From: Sciurus carolinensis
Taxonomy: Eukaryota; Chordata; Mammalia; Rodentia; Sciuridae
Assembly: GCF_902686445.1 (NCBI RefSeq)
Contig: NC_062224.1
Span: 18,207,123 to 18,271,122 of the forward strand
Length of the DNA stretch: 64,000 nt
Direction: 5' to 3'
Shown: one piece after another, positions 9,766 through 22,508 of the stretch
How the letters are laid out: each line of letters starts with the position of its first letter
Numbering within the stretch: position 1 is the stretch's first letter
Position numbers and translations under genes: made by a program
Notes under the pieces: model-generated
Told to the model about the DNA's origin: nothing
Database searches by the model: none
The model's input: only the letters and a program-made list of their open reading frames with translations

Positions 9766-12700
9766 AGCAACTTTGTTTTTACCTTGCACACTATATTCCA
9801 ATGATTTTCTTTTAAATGGTTATATCTTCTATTTATCCTTATTTCTTCCTATTTATTATTAATTATATTGGCTGTTACTCTGCCTGTTTCTTGTGCCCTA
9901 CGCTAGTGACTAATGCCCTATGTTTTGTAAAAGGTTCAAAGGACAGCCGCTAATGGCCTCACCTGTGTTGTATAGATCATGTCCTGTTTGCTGAGGGGCA
10001 TTAGTTTCCTTGTCATTACTACATGATGTGACATTCTTAAAGCCATCTGGTTCAAGGTAATATAAAGGACTATATTTCAAAGCCAGATTGTAATGAAAAG
10101 GAAAGAGGAATCAGAAGTGCCTACTTTCAAGTAATACTTGCACATCAGTCTTCACTTTGTGAAATTCTTAGTATCTAAAAATCAAGCAAAAACTATTCTT
10201 TGATTTTAGGAATAGGTGTACAAATACCCAAACTAGAGTCTCTTCTGCACACGGTACTTCATTGCAGTGACCAGGATAAGAGGATTTGCTCCGGTTCTCC
10301 CCTCCTCATCCTCTCTGATATTTGGTTCCTAATGTTCCTACTTAACTTCACAATATTGGCTGGCAGTTTGATCTTTGTTTTTCCCCCTCCCTGAGCTCAC
10401 ATTCTCGTGTGAAGCTGGTTGAGGAAAGGCACAGGGAAGAGACGGATTCTGGGATGACAGCCGTCAGGAGTTTTGAGGGCTCTGCTGTCTGAGGTCTTTA
10501 ACAGCAGAGCCCTCTGCTTTGGGCTTCTTGGCCTGACACAGAGCCGCCCGGGGCGGAGGGGAGCCTTTCGGTCCAGGGCTCAGAGTCTAAGCTGCGATCC
10601 TCTTTCCCCTTCTCAGGCTGCTCAGCCGACTTAACTGCGTGGGACTCTCCACTCAGACCCCTGGTGGGTAGGTCTCACTGTAGGATCCTGGTGGAGTGGG
10701 TAAATGAGGTCTATGGAACCCTTGGTGTGCATTGACCTTACTTTTAAGAGAATCAGAAATGCCTTCTTTTTAAAACCCACAGTTCTGGCAGTAAGGGTCC
10801 AACCTTTCAGAGTTGAGTGGTGATGTAAGAAAAGTCAGTTCTTTAATGTTTATTAAAGAGGAAGAGAGAGAAATAAGATGAATGACAACAGTTGACTCCT
10901 ATCAAGACATGCGCGACTGCTGTGTTCCTGGTTTCCTGGTGGCAGTGTGCACTCCAGGGCACTGCTTGGTATATTATCACTGTGACATGGCAAGAGTAAT
11001 AAACCCCTTTTGCCTCTGACCTGCTCCTGTGGGTTCTTAAGCCTCCGTCAGCCAGTCGTGGTGTCCTGTGGATGAATTGCAGAGCCTTGTTTCTCTGCGC
11101 TCCTTGCCAGGGCTACTGTGTGGCAGGAGGACGGGGCACGTCCACCTGTGAGCGGTTCATGTTCTCTCTGAAATGACAAGTCACCAAACAGGTTTTGTGT
11201 CTTCTTTTCACAACCAGGCTTTTTTCCCTGCTTAAAGTATGGGGAACAAGTCCCCATATCCTTTTCTAATCTGCTAGTTGGACAAACCCTGCTTTCAGAC
11301 TTCTGAGAAAAGAAGACAGAGCCGTAAGCTGCCGCCACCTGGGAAAGTCGGAACTCTTTGTCACTGGATTTGAAAGAGGCAGCCGGGAGTCCTGTGCAAC
11401 ACGCTGGCCCTCCACCTACCCGCAGGTCCCGCCCGAATCACCTGCTTTCTCTAAGCATAAAAGCCCTGTTGGGTGGGAATCCCTCCTCTGCAGAAGAGGC
11501 TGGAAGCCTAAGGCCACCCCACACTTGCAGTATAGAAACTGCCCTTGTGGGTGACGGTGAAGTCCTAAAAGGTCCCTTGTTTCAGAAAAATGACAAAAAG
11601 CCCCACACATTCCCAGTTTATAAGACGAAAGAAGTGCCAATCACGCTGGTCACAGCAGGCGCCACTCTCCCCGTGGTTGTTGTCCTGGCAGGGCTGGAGC
11701 GGGGTGGAAGCAGTGCCCCATCAGTGCTGCCCTGGGGCCGCAGGGATCTGCCGGGTGACCCCCAGCCCTTGCTCGGGGATCCGCAACCAGGCAGGGTGGG
11801 AGGCATCCTCGCCTGCTTCACGGTTGCTTTTAATTCAGGTTTTCCTGAATCCCAGGACTGCCTTAAAAGTCTCAAAGCCAGCCCTTCCCATGACCGCACT
11901 GCCGAGGTCCCCAAAGACCACTCAACTTGTGAAGGGCCTTGGCCTCTTTTCTGGGTGCCGGAGTTCGGGGTCATGGGCCAGCCTTCGTAGGTTTAGGGTA
12001 CACAACCCCCCCACCCCCTGCTGGCGGGCAAGCCGGTGGCTGCGGCTGCCCCGCCTTAGCCACAGGTCAGAATTCACATTTGGAAGCTGAGGCTAATGGA
12101 ACTTAGTCACTGGCAAACAGGTCACACTTCATAAACTTTAACCTCAGAGTATTTGTGTGTGGAGCAAAGCTGCCAAGTGTAGTGACCTAAATTCTGGAAA
12201 TGCCTTTCGGGGGTGGGGCTGGACGGAGAAGGAATCCAAGTGCCAGGCAGACGGCTTGTGTGCCTGTGTGGCAGCTCGTGCCTGCAGGCTACTTACACAC
12301 GCTTGCACACGCACGTGCACTCTTCTGAATGGCCATCTGACTTCCGTCCCTGGCGCCTCCGATTCTGAGCTTTCCGTCTTCAAGAGTTGTGACATGCAGC
12401 CAGGTCTGCCCTTGTCCCTGGAGATGCCTTCACGTCTCTGGGGCCTTTGTGCCATGACAAAGTCCTCTTAGCACTGTGACACCAAGTGACCAGGACCTCT
12501 TCAGCGTCCCACTAATTCTCTTTCTTGTATGACAGTTGCCTGGTCATGAAATCAGACTGCATTCCTTGCTCTTGACCATTTACTTAGTGTCAAAGCATTT
12601 GAACTTGGGGAAGATGACCTCTGTCTTGTGGGGACAACTGGCAGAGTGAAAAGGTGGAAGGAAGGAGCCTGATCGGCCAAGGCGCCCCTGGCCTGCGTCT

Positions 12701-12875
12701 TGCCTCCTAAACTCAGAGCTGAGGAGACCCTTGACCATAGAATCCGTGTATTTGTTGAACTTTTTTGTAAAGCTCTTTATTTTTCGGTCCAATCTTAAAG
12801 GCTGAAAGAAAAATGTGTATCATATAAAACATTTGGTGGATATGGGATGGTGAAAAGGAAAAAAAAAGGTTTTGA
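9766..12875. other. Intergenic DNA without a supported gene
   Basis: AT-rich to about 10.4 kb, then GC-richer. A perfect 14-bp hairpin lies at 10475-10514. At 10900-11030 the sequence ends in an LTR-like 'aataaaccccttttgcctctgacc' arrangement, possibly an old LTR 3' end, but I cannot place it in a family. The 210-codon forward frame at 11358-11990 has no recognisable domain and overlaps other open frames on both strands, so I treat it as chance. Confidence 0.55.
10475..10514. other. Perfect 14-bp inverted repeat (hairpin)
   Basis: gagggctctgctgt (10475-10488) and acagcagagccctc (10501-10514) are exact reverse complements around a 12-nt spacer. Pairing outside the arms is poor, so a transcript would form a short GC-rich stem-loop. 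No U-run follows directly, and no function is claimed. Confidence 0.9.
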
Positions 12876-12876
12876 A

Positions 12877-12992
12877 ACTTTTTATTTTAAGACAGGATTT
12901 CAACTAAGTTGCTGAAATTGCCCTTGAAGTTGTGACCCTCCTGCCTCAGGCTCCTGAATCTCTGGGATCACAGGCCCGTCTACCACACCTGG
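12877..12992 (-). mobile_element. B1-like SINE monomer, degraded
   Basis: The minus-strand homology is recognisable by 'gacaggatttcaactaagttgctgaa', ctcctgcctcaggctcctga and 'gggatcacaggcccgtctaccacacctggc', the antisense of the B1-like half of squirrel SINEs. No ID half or clear target duplication is seen. Confidence 0.8.
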
Positions 12993-12994
12993 CT

Positions 12995-15810
12995 TGGCAC
13001 TTGTTTTCATCACTTTTGAGGCTTGGAGGTGAGCCAAGTGGTTAGACTATGACAACGTCCACTTGCTCAGCAAACCCTTGTGTCCTTCACGTATGGCAGA
13101 TGCTGAGAGCTGCCAGCCATGGTCTCCATTCCCGTGACCACCTGCCAGGGGGGCTGCACAGGGTCTCAGGTAGCTCCTCTTCAAGAGGACCTCCAGGACC
13201 ACCGCTTCCACCACGCTGGTTGCCTGGGCTGCGGACTCCATGCTTCCAGCCCCTTGGCTGATGCTCCCCAAGTGGAGCAGGGCCATTGCCTTCCAGCTTC
13301 CTCCTCCTGAGTGGGCAGGGGGCTAAGTCTCCTTGGTGCCATCGAGAAGAGGAACTGTGCTTTGTCACCTTGTTTCTCTTCTACAGAGCTTTTCTTGCCT
13401 CCCGGGTGTTACTTCCTGTTCTCCCCAGGGTTCCTCCCTGATGTGTAGATGTGGTCACTACTAGGGACCAGGGACTGGTCTGTAGGGATAAGGACAGACA
13501 TTTGAGGCTAGGCCTGGTGGAAAGAGCACTACAGTGGGTGGAGCGGCTTCTTTCACGAGGAGAGGAGGCGGTGTGCGCCAGGCCCGGACAGGCCTGTGGC
13601 AGGGGCGGGGCTCTCGGAGCCTAGAGCCTGCAGCCTCCGCCTGGGGGATCCAGTTCAAGGCAGGTCCTTTGGCTCCATCTGTCTCCCTCCCTCCCCTCAG
13701 GACTTGGTCCTGGAACCCGGAATTGCCAGTTTCCAGCACCCCCGCGTGCAGGGCGCCTACGCACAACACAGCTACACTGGGTTCGCCAGGGGTTACCCAA
13801 TCTGCTCCTTGGCAGTCCTGTGAAGTTGTGGCTGTTACTGGAAAGACAAGCAGGCCTCTGTGGAAAGCCCACAGACCTGGCTCCAACCAAGTAGCCCGCC
13901 TCAGCCTGGGTCTCCACCCAGGGGCAGGGAGCTGGATGAGGAGGTGTTGCATCATTTTAAGTTTCTAACGCCAGGTCCGTTGTGACACAACTGCAGTGCA
14001 CACTACACTGGCAGTCCCGCTCCTGTCCTGCCATGAATGATGACAGTTCTGCCAGGGTTAGCAAGTGGCACTGGTGACGTTTTTATCTCCATTCTATCGG
14101 AATGTGTCTACTCTCAACGGAGCATCTGCCTTGCCTTGGGAGAACGATGCTTTGTCCAGTCATGTTGCTGATGTTTAATTTTTGTAGCTTCCTTCTAAGA
14201 ATAATTACCTTCACTGTTGATGTAGGGCATAATCGGGAAAAATTTTTTTTTTCCCTTTTATATCAATATGTTTTCTCAGCTCAGTCATCTGTCTCATACT
14301 GCCTTGACTGCAGGTGACTTTGCCTTTTCTAGACATCGGATCTGCCTGATTTATTTTGCTCCTTAGAGAGCAGATCTACTGGATTCCAGATTCCACGCAG
14401 AAACCTGCAACACTCTCTGAGGCGTGGAGAAGAGAAGGAGACTGAACCTGGAAATGAGTAGAGAGGGTCTGCACAGCGTACAGGGCTGTTGGGCTGGATA
14501 ATTCTGGGAGGCCTCAGAGGGTACAAGCAGGGAGGCTTGAGTTCAGAACGGAGAACTGCCTGGCACTTAGACTGCTTGGAATGGAAGGAGCTGTGTGCGT
14601 GGGCGGGAGCTCCGGCCATGAGGAAGCAGAGACCGGCTGTGCTCCAGGAGAGCGATTGTGCTCAGTGACCAGTCTGAGTGTGACCCTTCCGGTTCTGCCA
14701 TCTGCCATGGTTCTGTCATCCCTGCGTGACTGCGCTGGGATTTGCCCTTTCTGAGCTTCTCTGTCTTCACCTGAAAACACGGGGTGAGCCGTGCTTACCT
14801 TTCAGGGTCCTTGGATGAGGTCACACATGCCAAGCGCTTAGCAGGATCATGGATTGGGATTTCCTGCTCTGCCCTGGGGACAGACACCAGCAGCAGGAGG
14901 GGCAGCTCCCTCTATGGCATCCCCTGGAAGTCCCATTCCTGCATGAAGCCAGTGGGTCCTGGATTTCTGCTTAGAGACACAGCAAGCCAGGTTTAAGATT
15001 TCAGTTCCACCGCACACTGAGAAACAGGGTTTGCCGACTTTCTAAAAATACGTGTCCAGGGTTTATTTTCCGTCTCCGGGCCGGTGGTTCTGGCTTCCTG
15101 CTCAGAAACACAGCATCACAGGAAGCTGTCCATCTGAGCTCACACTTCCTCGCTCTCCTGTCCTTGCCTGTGGAAGACACAGCTCTTCCCAGAGCTGGCC
15201 TCTCCCTGCACCTCCCTCCCTGCCTCCTCTTCAGGAGGTAGCACCCGCCCAGCCAGGCCCAATGAGAACACTGGGGGATTGTCCTGCCGAAACCCCTGGG
15301 CCGCCTGGCGCTGGCAGGAAGGAAGTGCTTGTCTGAGTTGCTGGGCTGGCAGGGTGCTGCCTGACGTGCCACCATACACAGCACATTCTGTGCAGAGGGA
15401 GGCAAGCCTAGGACTGAGTGGAGGCCACTCTGACCTCCTAGAGGTGTGCCCCTCCCTCCCTCCCTCCCAGGGTCATCTGCCCTTCTCTGCCCCCAAGTCA
15501 CTCTTTCCCAGCCCACCCTGCCCCAAGCCAGAGCTCCTTCCAGGAGGAAAAGGCAGACCCCGCCATCCTAACTCCCAGAATGTCCCCCTTGATTCTCCGC
15601 AGCTTCCTGCAGCCACACCCTCCCAGGCTTTCCCAGAGCTCTAGGTCACCTGGTGCTGCCAAGAGCGGGCAGTGTGTCGTAGGAAGACCTGCACCTAAGG
15701 GTGCTTCTCAGCTCTCACCGGTCATGTGTCTTACCCAGGTGAGAGGTTTCCAAAGACTAAAACGAGCACGGATGTGTACAACTGGTGACAACTGTAAGAC
15801 CCGCGTAGCG
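12995..15810. other. Intergenic DNA without a supported gene
   Basis: GC-rich, mostly unique sequence. Open frames up to 171 codons exist on the minus strand (13955-13461 and 15516-15001), but they overlap frames on the other strand and show no domain. No repeat family was recognised apart from short C- and T-rich runs. Confidence 0.5.
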
Positions 15811-15985
15811 CAGTGGTTCCCGTAGAATGCTCCTTTGACTGGCAGAGTAGACATCATGGGGGATTCGTCAGAGAAGCAAATTCGTCAGAGAAGCTCACTC
15901 GGATCTAATGGATCGACGACTCTGGCAGTGAGACCCAGGCATCTGGGCTTCGACAAGCCCTCAGTGTGACTCTGACACATGGGGC
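15811..15985 (+). mobile_element. MER5-like hAT DNA-transposon relic
   Basis: Begins cagtggttcccgtagaatgc and continues with 'gtgagacccaggcatctgggcttcgacaagccctc', resembling the MER5 non-autonomous hAT-Charlie consensus. It contains a local duplication of attcgtcagagaagc (15863-15877 and 15880-15894). Assignment is by memory of the consensus. Confidence 0.5.
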
Positions 15986-17930
15986 CAGCACCCAGAAAGC
16001 AGGCCTTCTTCCGAGGTGCACAGCAGAACTACCCTGAGATGCAGAAAGGGTGCCGAGCTGCAGCATCCCTGGGGTAGGAACCCTGCTGCACTGTCTTTGT
16101 ACCCCAGCACCTCATGTGGCATCTAGCACATAGTAGGTGCTCAATATGCAGCTCGTCTAGTGGATAAAAGCAGCTCAGAAGTCTTACAGTGAGTGTGTGT
16201 TCCTCTCAAAAATTTAGAAAGAAGATAGTCTGGTTCGAGGGGGACAAAAGGACACACAAGAGCAAACAGTAGCCTAGGACCGCTTTCCTTGTCGGAGCAG
16301 GTCAGGGAATATTCAGTGGGGCCTCGGCCAGATCAGAGCCAGCCCCTACTTCCTGCATCCCTGGCATACGACTTCTGGGTCTTCCCCGAGTGATCAGAAG
16401 TGACCAGCCCTTCGTGGATTCATCCTACTGGCACTCGGGCACCTGTTCTGAGCCGTGTTGGGGGCTGGGACACAGTGGTGAGCAGGACATTCGGGTCCCA
16501 CCCTCCAGGCCTGCATCCAGGCCAGAAGGCAGGTGGCCCCACTGACTTTGAGAAGGTATGACCCTGACCATGAGAGGGGTAAAATGGGGGCTACAGGACA
16601 GGGGTCAGAGAGATGGCCTAGCTGGGACCTGAAGACAAGCAGGAGCCAAAGGGGCTAAGCAGCAAGAGGGCGTTGGAAGCAGAGGGCACAGCCGTGCAGA
16701 CCCGAGCAGGACAGGAGGAAAGGTGGGCAGGGAGAGGAGGGCGGCTGAGGGCTGCCAGTCTCCCAGGCCCTGGCTAAAACACTGCAGTGAGCGTGGCGGG
16801 AGCCTGGAGGGAGGCCCAGGCCTGCCCACACAGACCTCTCGCTCCAACAGTCCTCCAGCCAACACTGGGCACCATTCTGTGCACTGGGGACACAGTGACA
16901 TAAAAGCAAGAGCCGGCTCCAGAGCTCTTTCTGTGCGTGGTGCGCACAGAAGACAAAGGCAAGACTCGCGCTGCGGGAAGCGGGGTGGAACTCCTGACCA
17001 GGAGGGACAGGTGGGGCCAGGAAGTGGAGGCCAGTGTCATCACCAGGTAATTAGGAGTCAGGAATGTGCCAACTCACTCCTCAAGTCACCCCACCACTCG
17101 GGGCTCTGAGACTTCAACCTGATGAGTTTCAACATCCTGGTTTGCAATCAAAGCAAGGGAAAATGGGCAGGCTTTGGGTGGGGGCGGGGACAGAAGAAAA
17201 GAATGCGACACCATTACACTAGCATGCACAGAGCCCTTCCCGGGCCTGCACGGCGCTACACGGAACAGCCCCGTGGCTCGCCATCCACACTCAGCAAACG
17301 TTAGTGGGCTGAGCTGAAGCTTCTGCAGCTGAGAGTAGGGAGCCGGTTTATTTGGCTTGGCCTTTGGGGCCTAAATCCTGTGCCCTGAGAATGTCACTCC
17401 CCAAGCTGGGTCTCTGTCCAAGTCCCAGATCTGGTCCAGATAAATACAGAGGGAAGCAGTAAATGACAGGGCCAGAGGGGTGCTTGTGGGCAAGGCTAAT
17501 AACACTTAATGGGAGGCTGAATCCCAGCCACCAGCCACCTTGGCTGGTCCTCTAATGACAGACGTTTTGGTGGGTGGCCTCCCACCAGGGGCGGCTGCCT
17601 TTGGAGGCCTGGCTGGGAATGGATCCTACCAGGTATCCTCTGAAATGGGACCTTACACAAAACCCACCTTGGATTCGGACTTCCTCTGGATTGCTGATTG
17701 TGTAGGAGGAAGGAATGCCTGCGGGGAAGCAGTGTGTGCGACGGGGCTGAAGATGGCGGAGCCTGGCCCAGTCGCCTCCCTCTCTCAGCGACTCCATGGA
17801 CCACCAGAGTAGAGTAGGCCTCTCTGTGCTAACAAGAGCCTGGGAGCCCAGTGGCTCACACAGGTGAAAGTTTATTTCACTCACAGCCACTGTTCAGCGC
17901 AGGCCTCCCTTCTCCAGGAGGTGGCTTCAC
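15986..17930. other. Intergenic DNA with ancient repeat traces
   Basis: Short motifs typical of ancient mammalian repeats occur: agcacatagtaggtgctcaa near 16127-16146 (MIR 3' end) and 'tgttctgagccgtgttgggggctgggacacagtggtgagcaggaca' near 16444-16488, a mammal-wide interspersed sequence. No coding gene is supported. Confidence 0.45.
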
Positions 17931-17934
17931 TAGC

Positions 17935-18305
17935 AAGAAAGAGCCTATGGCTGGAATGTCCCCCTACATTCATATGTTGGAAACTTCATCCCCAGTATTA
18001 CAGGGTTGGGAGGTGGGGCCTGATGGCAGGTGCTGAGGTCACAGGGCTCCGCCCTCACAAATGGATTAGTGTCATATCACTGGTTTTCTTATAAAGAATT
18101 CAACCCCTTTTACCTGCTCTTACACATTCTATAGCTATGTGACATTTCCACCATGTTATGACACAGCAAGACGAACTTCTCCAAATATAGTCCCTTGATG
18201 TTGGACTTCCCAGCATCTTAAACTGCAAGCCAAACAGATTTCTATTGATTTTAAATTAACCAGGCTGTGGTGTTCCATTACAGTAGCACATCACAGACAA
18301 AGACA
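17935..18305 (+). mobile_element. MaLR-type (MST/MLT-like) solo LTR, old
   Basis: Diagnostic runs are 'cattcatatgttggaaacttcatccccag', ttgggaggtggggcctgatg, 'acaaatggattagtgtcatatcactggt' and ggacttcccagcatcttaaa. Together they match the usual order of a mammalian ERVL-MaLR LTR. It is non-coding and no internal region is attached. Confidence 0.65.
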
Positions 18306-20198
18306 TGGGGCCCCCAATGTCCACGCAGCAGAGAAGGAAGAGATTGAGAGGATCTCATGGGCAATACTTGAAGGCCAGGACTGAATGTGGCTGACAACTT
18401 TCCTACCACATATCACTGGACTGGCCTCAGCGTGTGGCCACACCCAACTGCAAGAGGGCCAGGAAATCAGTCCCTTCCCCAGGACCAGGCTGTGTCGTGG
18501 AGAATGCATAGCAGGGTCTCCAGTCACTCAACTCAACTCTTAACTTCTTCCATTCATTTGTTCAGTTTGGGGAGAGGCAGCTAATAAGTGCCAGACATTG
18601 TGTTAAGAGTTGGAGACTCAAGAAGTTCAGTAAGCAACCCACAAAAAGATACAGCACCACAGTTCTGAAGAGGCTCCCATGGGAACAGTAAAAGAAGGCA
18701 TCTCATCCAGCTTGGGACAGGCATGGTCAGTATTTAACAACTATCTCTCCAGAAGAGCATGTATGCAGAAAAACACCTAAGAGTGTTTCCTACAAAGCCT
18801 ACTGAGAGAAAGGCTGGGGAGACCCATTTACAATACTCTACACTAAATTCTGGGTAGCTAACTGACTCTCACAGAATTTGTTCATTGCTTTTGGTCAGAC
18901 TCTTGGAGTCAGTCATGACTTGACAAATACACTTGCATCGTACTTGGCTAACTTTTTCCCCCATTAAATTTATATCCTTAAATTGGATATGTGATCTGCT
19001 GGTAAACCATTTCTCCTCTTCACACAAATTATATTTATTAAATAGAAACCTCTTTTGGCTTGAGCAGCAGGTCCTCAGAACTTTACTCCTTCGCCAGCAA
19101 CATGAGCAACTTCTTTGGTGAAGCAGGTAATACTTTTCAAAAGCTAGAAAAGTCTTTCCTCAATTTTTTTGTTATTCACAAGGTAATGACTCAGGTATAG
19201 TACACTTTTAAGCTTAATCAGCATTACTAACATTTTCTTTCTTACATCACTTTCTGAAGTATAGACCCATCAGTTACAATAGCATAAATATTCCCACCAG
19301 GGAACATGTCCATCTTCCAAACTGAAAGCACTGGCTGAGTTGGGAAGAGACTGCAATAGTAAACCATGTCTGGTTTTCGACTATAGACACTGTACACATA
19401 AGGTCAAGAGCATAGGAAATATGATATAGTTGGGAAGTGATAAGTTTAGAGTATATTTATTACCTTTGTCTATAGATTATTTAATTGGAAGCTCAGATCA
19501 TTTCACTTGAACATGATTGGCTATATTTAGCAACTGGCTTGTACAATTCCTGAAAACGTACCAGACTGCCCAGCCAGGACGCGTCAGCTCTAGCCCGTCA
19601 CCAGGGGCAGGTGAGAGAAGATGGGGGTCTGCCGGATCCAAGGGAGAGGATACACTGGAGTTAGTTATTCTGGAAACAGCCTGAAGAACAGTGCAGAACC
19701 AGGGGTCAGCACCCTGAGTAAATGGGCAGTATGACATTAGCTGGTGACTGCATGTCCTAGCTTGGCTACACCCCCTTGCTTGGTCAGGATAGTCCTAGTT
19801 TATGCTATTGTTCTAGAAAGACCCCACTTGGGATAGAAATTGTATGGCTTCTTTATAACAGTTGAAGAGTTACTGTGGGTCCCCAGGACTTTGACTGAAG
19901 AGAGAATGGGGTCGGGGAGGCTGGCTGGTAAGGAGCAAGGCCACCAGGAGGGGAGGGGACAGGGGCACAGGAGGAAAGCAAGGTGGTGGCATGCTGGGAA
20001 GCCAAAATGAGAAGGAAAGCCTGGTGCTGGGGCAAGTACTGACCAGGGAGGAGCCGAGCTAGGCAGGTTCGCCTTCTCTACGGGGCAAGGGAACCCACCT
20101 TCTCTGACAAGCTGATGGTGTCTGTTATTCATTTTTGGTCTCACAAAACTGGATAGGAAAGAAGGAAAAAATATAGATATAACCTGAAATTCAAGTGA
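18306..20198. other. Intergenic DNA without a supported gene
   Basis: Mostly unique sequence, AT-rich at 18900-19500. No coding frame with recognisable homology and no clear repeat copy was seen. Confidence 0.5.
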
Positions 20199-20204
20199 TT
20201 AGGC

Positions 20205-20385
20205 CCCCAGCTCTGGGGTTTGAACCCAGGGGCGCTTAGCCACTGAGCAACATCTCCAGCTGTTTCTAAGTTTTATTTAGAGACAGGATCTCACTAAGTT
20301 GCTGAGGCTGGACTTGGATTTGCGATCCCCTTGCCTCAGCCTCCTGAATTCCTGGGATTACTGGTGTGCATCTCTGTGCCCAGCT
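20205..20385 (-). mobile_element. Dimeric B1-ID (MEN-type) SINE
   Basis: Minus strand: the B1-like half covers about 20270-20385 and the ID half about 20210-20262 (B box complement gtttgaaccc). The flanks share ttaggcccccagct (20199-20212) and cttagcccccagct (20384-20397), a slightly diverged target duplication. Confidence 0.85.
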
Positions 20386-21936
20386 TAGCCCCCAGCTTTC
20401 TGACACAGGGAAGAGAGAGGCAGGACTGGTGGCAGGAGGGGTCAAAATTCCCCACCTTGCCATTGCCTGGAGTTCCTAGGCTTCCATACACAGCCTTCCA
20501 GGTGAGTCTCCCCAGAGACTCGAGTCTGTGGTCAGCTCACATCGCCCACTGTTCCAGCCAGCAACTCCCAAGCTGATCCTGTGCCAGCCCTCCCAACCTC
20601 ATTTCCTGTCATGGGGACAGGGCCAGGAGGCAGTTCAGAGCCAGGCCACAGGTTTTTCACCTCCAGCTGCCCACTCGTGCACAGTGGTCAAGGCTAGCCA
20701 TTCCCTGACAACGCAGCCCAGCATGCTGACCCTGAAACCCAAGGTTCTGAAACCTTCACGAGGCCTCGAGCCTTGACTGAAAAAGCCCGAGAAGCCAGGA
20801 ACAGTCTTCGGTGCTGCAGAATGAGGAGAAGACCAAGGCTCTCCAGGGTGCTTGTCTTTTATGGCAGCACTTCATAGAGAAAGGGAGAGAAAAAACATCT
20901 AGGTGCTGTTTTGAGGACTCACCCTCTGCATATCCACGTCTGTCTTTTTTAATCCTTTCTTGGACCCTGTGAGGCGGGTTGCATTGGAGGGCAGGTAGCA
21001 GCCTTGGGAACCTGAGTGTCACTGCTGAGATCTGGACCCAGACAGCCTCACTCTTTACTGAGGCACTGAGCTGCCTCCACCAGGGGATCTTGTCCTCCCC
21101 TTTCTCGCCACTCTGGGATACACTGAGCCCAGGAATCCTGTCATATGTGAGAGTAGATCCAGGGCAGGCCCATGTCAAAGCTCAAGGAATTCGGGGGGCC
21201 CTTCTTTAAGATAAAGACTATAAAACTGTGACTACCAAATGCCCTGACATTGGATGTGGCCCAGGCAAGTGAGGGACCCTAAAATTTTGAGCTTTTTTTA
21301 GTCTCTTGGTAAATGGACACCCCCACCCCTGCCGCCAGGTGACCTCTGGGACCATCTTACACTGACACTCCCTGATTATCTATCTGTGCCAGGGCTTTTT
21401 GAGATGTTTTCTTAGAATCTGTCTCCTCTGGGAAAGAGAAACAATATTCCAGAAAGCTAAACTATAAGGGGGTCTGAAGGGAAATCCAAAAATAGCACAG
21501 CCTCACTGTCTGCTGCCTGCTAGGGCCCATGCTGGGCCGTGGCGCTCTGGACATCCTGAGGTGCGGGAACAATTCCGGCCAGCGGCATTGGCAGCACCTG
21601 CTTTTAGTCAGCATGAATAACCAGGGGGAAGATAAGGGAAATTTCCGGCCAGTCCTGAAACTGGGGGTAACATTAAAATTTAACCCATCCTGGCTCCATC
21701 TTGGAGGCAATGGAGAAGCCAAGGGCCTGTTTCTCTCTTGGGTACCATTGGTGGTTTCACTAAGAGGCACACACAGGGACACAGATGACCCCAACCAGAA
21801 AGCCCTGGTCCTGAGGGGATAGTCTAAGTGAGGTATCGCCCCAGGTTGCATCTTGGGTTTCTAAATTTCACAAACAACTAGTACCACTAATTAGAATATT
21901 CTGTGCCATTGAAAGCCCTCATAGGCTCCTCACTCC

Positions 21937-21959
21937 CCTTGTGGCCACAGGCCACAAGG
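21937..21959. other. 10-bp perfect stem with 3-nt loop
   Basis: ccttgtggcc (21937-21946) and ggccacaagg (21950-21959) are exact reverse complements around 'aca'. Confidence 0.9.
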
Positions 21960-22482
21960 AGGGTTAGGTAAGGCGAGGAGGCATCTGTCCAAAGAATGAT
22001 GGAGACATGTCAGAAGGACACAGAAGCCAGCTGGAGGGGCTACCACTGACCAAACCTGGCATAATATGAGCATAAAATAAATAACTTAATGATAATAAAT
22101 AGATTATAACCCATTACAGTCCATTAAATAAAATAGGAAACCACATGAAGCCAAACATATATTAATTATATTGGTTAGTTGCAGTCATATTCATAATCAC
22201 ATCTATAATTAATTATTAACTATAATTACTTATTTGATGAATAATGGGATATTTACAGTTTCAAAGTACCTCCCCACAAAATACTTAACAATAACAAAGG
22301 GAAAATGACTTCATGGGGAGAAGCCTGGCAGACTCTACCTTAATCAAGTGTTGGAAATTACATCACAGGTGGAGCGGATGGAAATCATGAGTCACCTGGT
22401 AGGAAGCCATAAAGCATCACTTGCAGGCTGGTCCTTCCAGAGAGTAAAAACCTGCATCCAAGTGTGAGGAAGCATCAGAAAA

Positions 22483-22508
22483 CTCAGGTGGAGTTTTCTC
22501 CACCTGAG
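22483..22508. other. 11-bp perfect stem with TTTT loop
   Basis: ctcaggtggag (22483-22493) and ctccacctgag (22498-22508) are exact reverse complements separated by tttt. Confidence 0.9.

Noticed and set aside
11358..11990. 210-codon forward open frame in intergenic DNA
   Set aside because: No domain, low-complexity composition, overlapped by other frames on both strands in GC-rich DNA, no splice or poly(A) context. Long frames are expected by chance here.
13461..13955. 164-codon minus-strand frame, with a 144-codon forward frame over the same bases
   Set aside because: Mutually overlapping frames on both strands without recognisable homology point to composition, not coding.
15001..15516. 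171-codon minus-strand frame
   Set aside because: No known domain or coding-like context, and forward frames overlap it.
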